From Symsagittifera roscoffensis (lineage: Eukaryota > Xenacoelomorpha > Acoela > Convolutidae), in contig NC_087065.1 in assembly GCF_963678635.1 (NCBI RefSeq), forward strand, positions 69,010,956 through 69,070,955: DNA of 60,000 nucleotides, given 5' to 3'. Both the position numbers and the translations under genes were made by a program. Under the pieces are notes generated by a model. It did no database searches, was not told where the DNA came from, and worked only from the letters and a program-made list of their open reading frames with translations. This document shows positions 57,371 to 60,000 of this stretch, piece after piece; within the stretch, counting starts at the first letter, position 1, and each line of letters starts with the position of its first letter.

Positions 57371-57900
57371 TCTTATGTACGTGTTCCAAAATCTTAATCT
57401 GTTACATAAAAATTGTAAAAAGAATCAGTTAAATCCAATGTTCAACCCGATCCAAAGTTAATTCCGATTGTTATTGGAATTTGAAAAAAAAAGATTTCAA
57501 ACCGTATTTACTCGAAGTTTTGATTCTATAGCATTGCTAGTTTTTAAAAAAATCATTTCATTATTCATCTCACCCAAGATGGTTTTCGAGCATGCTCGAT
57601 GTGTTTTTCTATTGTGCTTCAGGCATATTTCAAACGTGCTCAACAATTTTGTATGTATTTCAACTCTGTTTGAGAAATATTGTGACCAAAAATGTGAAAT
57701 TTTCGAAAAATTTCTGAAGTTTAGGTAAAATTTTTGCTTGTGCTCGTCACAAACCCTTGTCTCAACTTTTCTTTACCGTTCGAGCAACGATTTTTTACTC
57801 AACAAAATCGAGACCTCAAATCAGCAACTCGACCGAAAATTTTTTATTGCCCAGCGCATAGGTTCAAATAACCTCAAGAATTTTTTCACCGTATTTCCTA
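57371..57900. other. Non-coding DNA between repeats
   Basis: A+T-rich, with degenerate CATGCTCGA/TGTGCTTCAGG-like words at 57,585-57,660 resembling those at 56,400-56,470. The + strand frame 57,468-57,728 shows no family feature. Confidence 0.4.
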
Positions 57901-57905
57901 GTTCT

Positions 57906-58160
57906 TGTCATACCTCTGAGTATGAATATCTAATTCTCGAATCCGAATGGGTCGATAAACAATGAGTCTCAACCGAATCGGTGTAAAACAACTAGTTGAT
58001 AGACAACGTTTATTTCCGTCTGAACAATAGTTCAGACACAGTTCATGTTTTGTGCCTATCAAGGTCAACCAACCGACCAACTGAGTGATTTTAACATAAA
58101 CTATGAATAATATAAATAACATGTATAAAGACTGAGTTTATTGATCCAGGCCGGATGACA
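57906..58160 (-). repeat. TRIM-like element LTR (255 bp, 3' LTR)
   Basis: Starts TGTCATACCTCTGAG and ends GGCCGGATGACA. Contains a stretch of about 43 bp (58,095-58,140 region) absent from the other LTR. Confidence 0.85.
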
Positions 58161-58500
58161 TTCCCCTCAGCAAGAGCTTTAAGCGACTGTTTTGATAATT
58201 TGAGTTTTATAATCCTCGTGGGACTGATTGGATCTTGAGTTTTATAGTCCCCGTAGGACTTTTGATTTCCACACATTTCTGGATGTTTTCCATCTCTGTT
58301 GGCGTCCTCTTGTATTTGTGATCCAGGTGGATACGTTCGTCCGCGGAAAACACTCCGACCTCTTTGTGGGTTTTGATTGTTTGACTAGTTGTAGCGGCCA
58401 CGTGTGTTCATGTAGTGTGCCTGTTCTTGTTTTGTTGTTGTAGTTTATCCTCCGTAGGGATTTATCTGCAGGTTTTTGGAATATACTGCTGGCTGCACCA
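58161..58500 (-). other. TRIM-like element internal region
   Basis: 340 bp with PPT and PBS at its ends. A 64-codon - strand frame (58,401-58,207) starting MAATTSQTIKTHKEVGVF may be the relic of a gag start, which is unproven. It also has a two-copy internal repeat, TTGAGTTTTATAATCC at 58,200 and 58,235. Confidence 0.6.
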
Positions 58501-58712
58501 TGTCATACCTCTGAGTATGAATATCTATTTCTCGAAACCGAATGAATCGATAAACAATGAGTCTCAACCGAGGCGGTGTAAAACAACTAGTTGATAGGCA
58601 ACGTTTATGTCCGTCTGAACAATAGTTCAGACACATTTCATGTTTTGTGCCTATCAAGGTCAACCGACCGACCGACCAACTGAGTGAGTTTATCTCGCCA
58701 GGCCGGATGACA
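58501..58712 (-). repeat. TRIM-like element LTR (212 bp, 5' LTR)
   Basis: Same ends as the 57,906 copy, roughly 90% similar outside the indel, so the insertion is not recent. Confidence 0.85.
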
Positions 58713-58914
58713 GTTCTAACAGATTTTTCGATGTTAGTTCTGATGTTTTGATGATACCTCGAAATTGAATCTTGAGCTGATAGTTTGAGTTTGATGGTAC
58801 ATTATTTTTTGGAGTCACTCTTAATCACATTTAAAAACATTTTAAACAATTTGCTGCTGCTATCATTGCGCATTCAGCCATAATAACATGTAAAAAAACT
58901 TTTTTGAAAAATGC

Positions 58915-59338
58915 AAATTTGAAACGTGGGGCAAACGGGGGGGAGGTGTTTGGAAAAAAAACAGCGAATTGGCACCGAAATTTATATGCAAAAGGATAGA
59001 TTTTGCTCCTTAAAACAAATCAATTATGGCACATAAGCTTCCTTCAACCAATGTGGAACGATTTCTTAAACGGATTAAATCTCCGCTTACGCGTTAATAG
59101 CGCGAAATATACAGCGCGTCAATTGTCGCAAATTGGACATAATGACAACCTTTAAACCCCCATAACTTTACAAAAAATGATCACAGTTAAAATATCTATT
59201 CAAATTTAAGCTCAGCACAACAATACCTTTTGATTGATATTGAAAAATGGCTATTTTAAAAGTCGAAATTTGTCGGAAGAAAAAAAAGCGCACCCCGAAC
59301 ACAAATTTTCTGTTACTTTCGCATCGAAAGTCGGAACA
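58915..59338 (+). mobile_element. Dispersed repeat, copy B (no transposase part)
   Basis: Matches copy A from the TATA-like region (TTTATATGC near 58,981) through ATG 59,026 (MAHKLPSTNVERFLKRIKSP then a stop in the GCGTTAATAGCGC block) to GCGCACCCCGAACACAAAT. The transposase tail is missing; copy C follows directly. Confidence 0.65.
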
Positions 59339-60000
59339 ACAAGACTGCTCTTATCAGGGCGTTTTACATAAAAATCATTAAAAAATTAAACGTAATAAAA
59401 ACTGATGTTAATTTTTTAAATTTGAAGTTTTTTCTCCCCAAACGAAAATCATCCCCAAACGAAAATCATCCCCCAAACGCTATATAAACACAAAAAATAT
59501 ATATTGCTCCTTGTAACAAATCAAGTCTGGCAAATAAGCTTCTTTCAACCAATTTGGAACGATTTCTATGGCGGATTAAATCTCCGCTAACGCGTTAATA
59601 GCGCGAAACATATCGCGCGTTAATTGTTCCAATTTGGCCAAGATGGCAATCTGTAAACCCCAATAACTTTAGGAAAATGCTCACAGGTAAAGTATTTTTT
59701 CAAATTTAAGCTCAGGAAAACAATAGCTTTCGAATGATGTTAAAAAGTTCCGTCAAAAATGGCTAGTTAAAAAGTCGAAATTTCTCTGAAGAAAAAAAGC
59801 GCACCCCGAGCACAAATATTCCGCTTCGGATTCAATGGATTATAAGCAGGAGAAGTGCAATTCTTTGGTCACCTCAAAGCCAGGACTTGAATCCATTGAA
59901 TTCTTGGCTATGGGGTCTTTTTGGTAACATTATATTTGATGCCAACCCACAGACAGTCCCAAATCTTATGCAAACTGCGGAGAACGCTTGTGGAACAATA
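59339..60000 (+). mobile_element. Dispersed repeat, copy C (runs off the window)
   Basis: Starts AACAAGACTGCTCTTATC like copy A, has a TATATAAAC box near 59,483, and a degenerate start (CTGGCAAATAAGCTT in place of ATGGCACATAAGCTT). It carries the transposase fragment at 59,826-60,000 and continues past the window. Confidence 0.65.
59826..60000 (+). pseudogene. Tc1/mariner-like transposase fragment, second copy
   Basis: Open to the window end. It has SRRSAILWSPQSQDLNPLNS and WLWGLFGNIIFDANP; Asn is found where the catalytic acid is expected. Same family as 57,101-57,292. Confidence 0.7.

Larger units (their letters stand above)
57901..58717 (-). mobile_element. Miniature LTR retrotransposon (TRIM-like) with 5-bp target duplication
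   Basis: Two direct repeats, each starting TGTCAT and ending ATGACA, flank only 340 bp. GTTCT occurs directly outside both (57,901-57,905 and 58,713-58,717), as expected for a 5-bp target duplication. On the - strand a PBS (TGGTGCAGCCAGCAG, 58,500-58,486) follows the 5' LTR with no gap, and a purine tract (CTGAGGGGAA, 58,170-58,161) precedes the 3' LTR. No RT or integrase fits, so it needs enzymes from elsewhere. Confidence 0.85.

Overview
This window looks like repeat-rich, A+T-rich nuclear DNA from an invertebrate animal. The evidence is GT-AG introns, a class A G-protein-coupled receptor (GPCR) split over several exons, a large satellite array, LTR retrotransposons and Tc1/mariner-like debris. 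I cannot name the species. No bacterial genes, rRNA, tRNA or CRISPR arrays are visible.

Region 1 (1-10,700): an 89-bp satellite of about 45 copies fills 1-4,050 and runs off the left edge. Exons of a + strand GPCR follow: TM1-TM2 at 4,266-4,439, TM3 to the start of TM6 at 6,309-6,915, and TM7 at 9,807-9,977. The N-terminal exon must lie left of the window or beyond the satellite, so the satellite probably sits in an intron of this gene. The middle exon carries an apparent one-base frameshift, and the exon for the rest of TM6 and the third extracellular loop was not found.

Region 2 (10,719-55,208): a composite Ty3/gypsy-class retroelement on the - strand. Read from right to left it has LTR, primer-binding site, leader with a consensus splice donor, gag, RT-RNase H, integrase with a GPY module, an env-like region, an extra 3'-most gene of unknown function, and a second LTR. 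It is dead (many frameshifts and stops) and has been reshaped by tandem duplications: 4,198 bp across the env-like region, about 3.75 kb across gag, 2,658 bp across leader-LTR-gag, and about 7.7 kb that also carries a second element.

That second element (P) is a + strand, Mag-like gypsy retrotransposon inserted in the leader/gag junction with a 4-bp target duplication (AGGT). It is present as P1 (40,677-46,081) and P2 (48,445-53,778). Both copies share the same internal RT deletion, the same chimeric 5' LTR and the same insertion site, so P2 arose by segmental duplication and not by a new insertion.

Region 3 (55,209-60,000): mostly non-coding DNA. It holds a small complete LTR element (57,906-58,712) with only 340 bp between its LTRs, flanked by GTTCT target duplications, and three copies of a dispersed repeat carrying a Tc1/mariner-like transposase tail. 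Nothing here is an intact functional transposon. The most notable points are the unknown gene behind the env-like region, the stepwise duplication history, the miniature LTR element, and the satellite next to (probably inside) a receptor gene.
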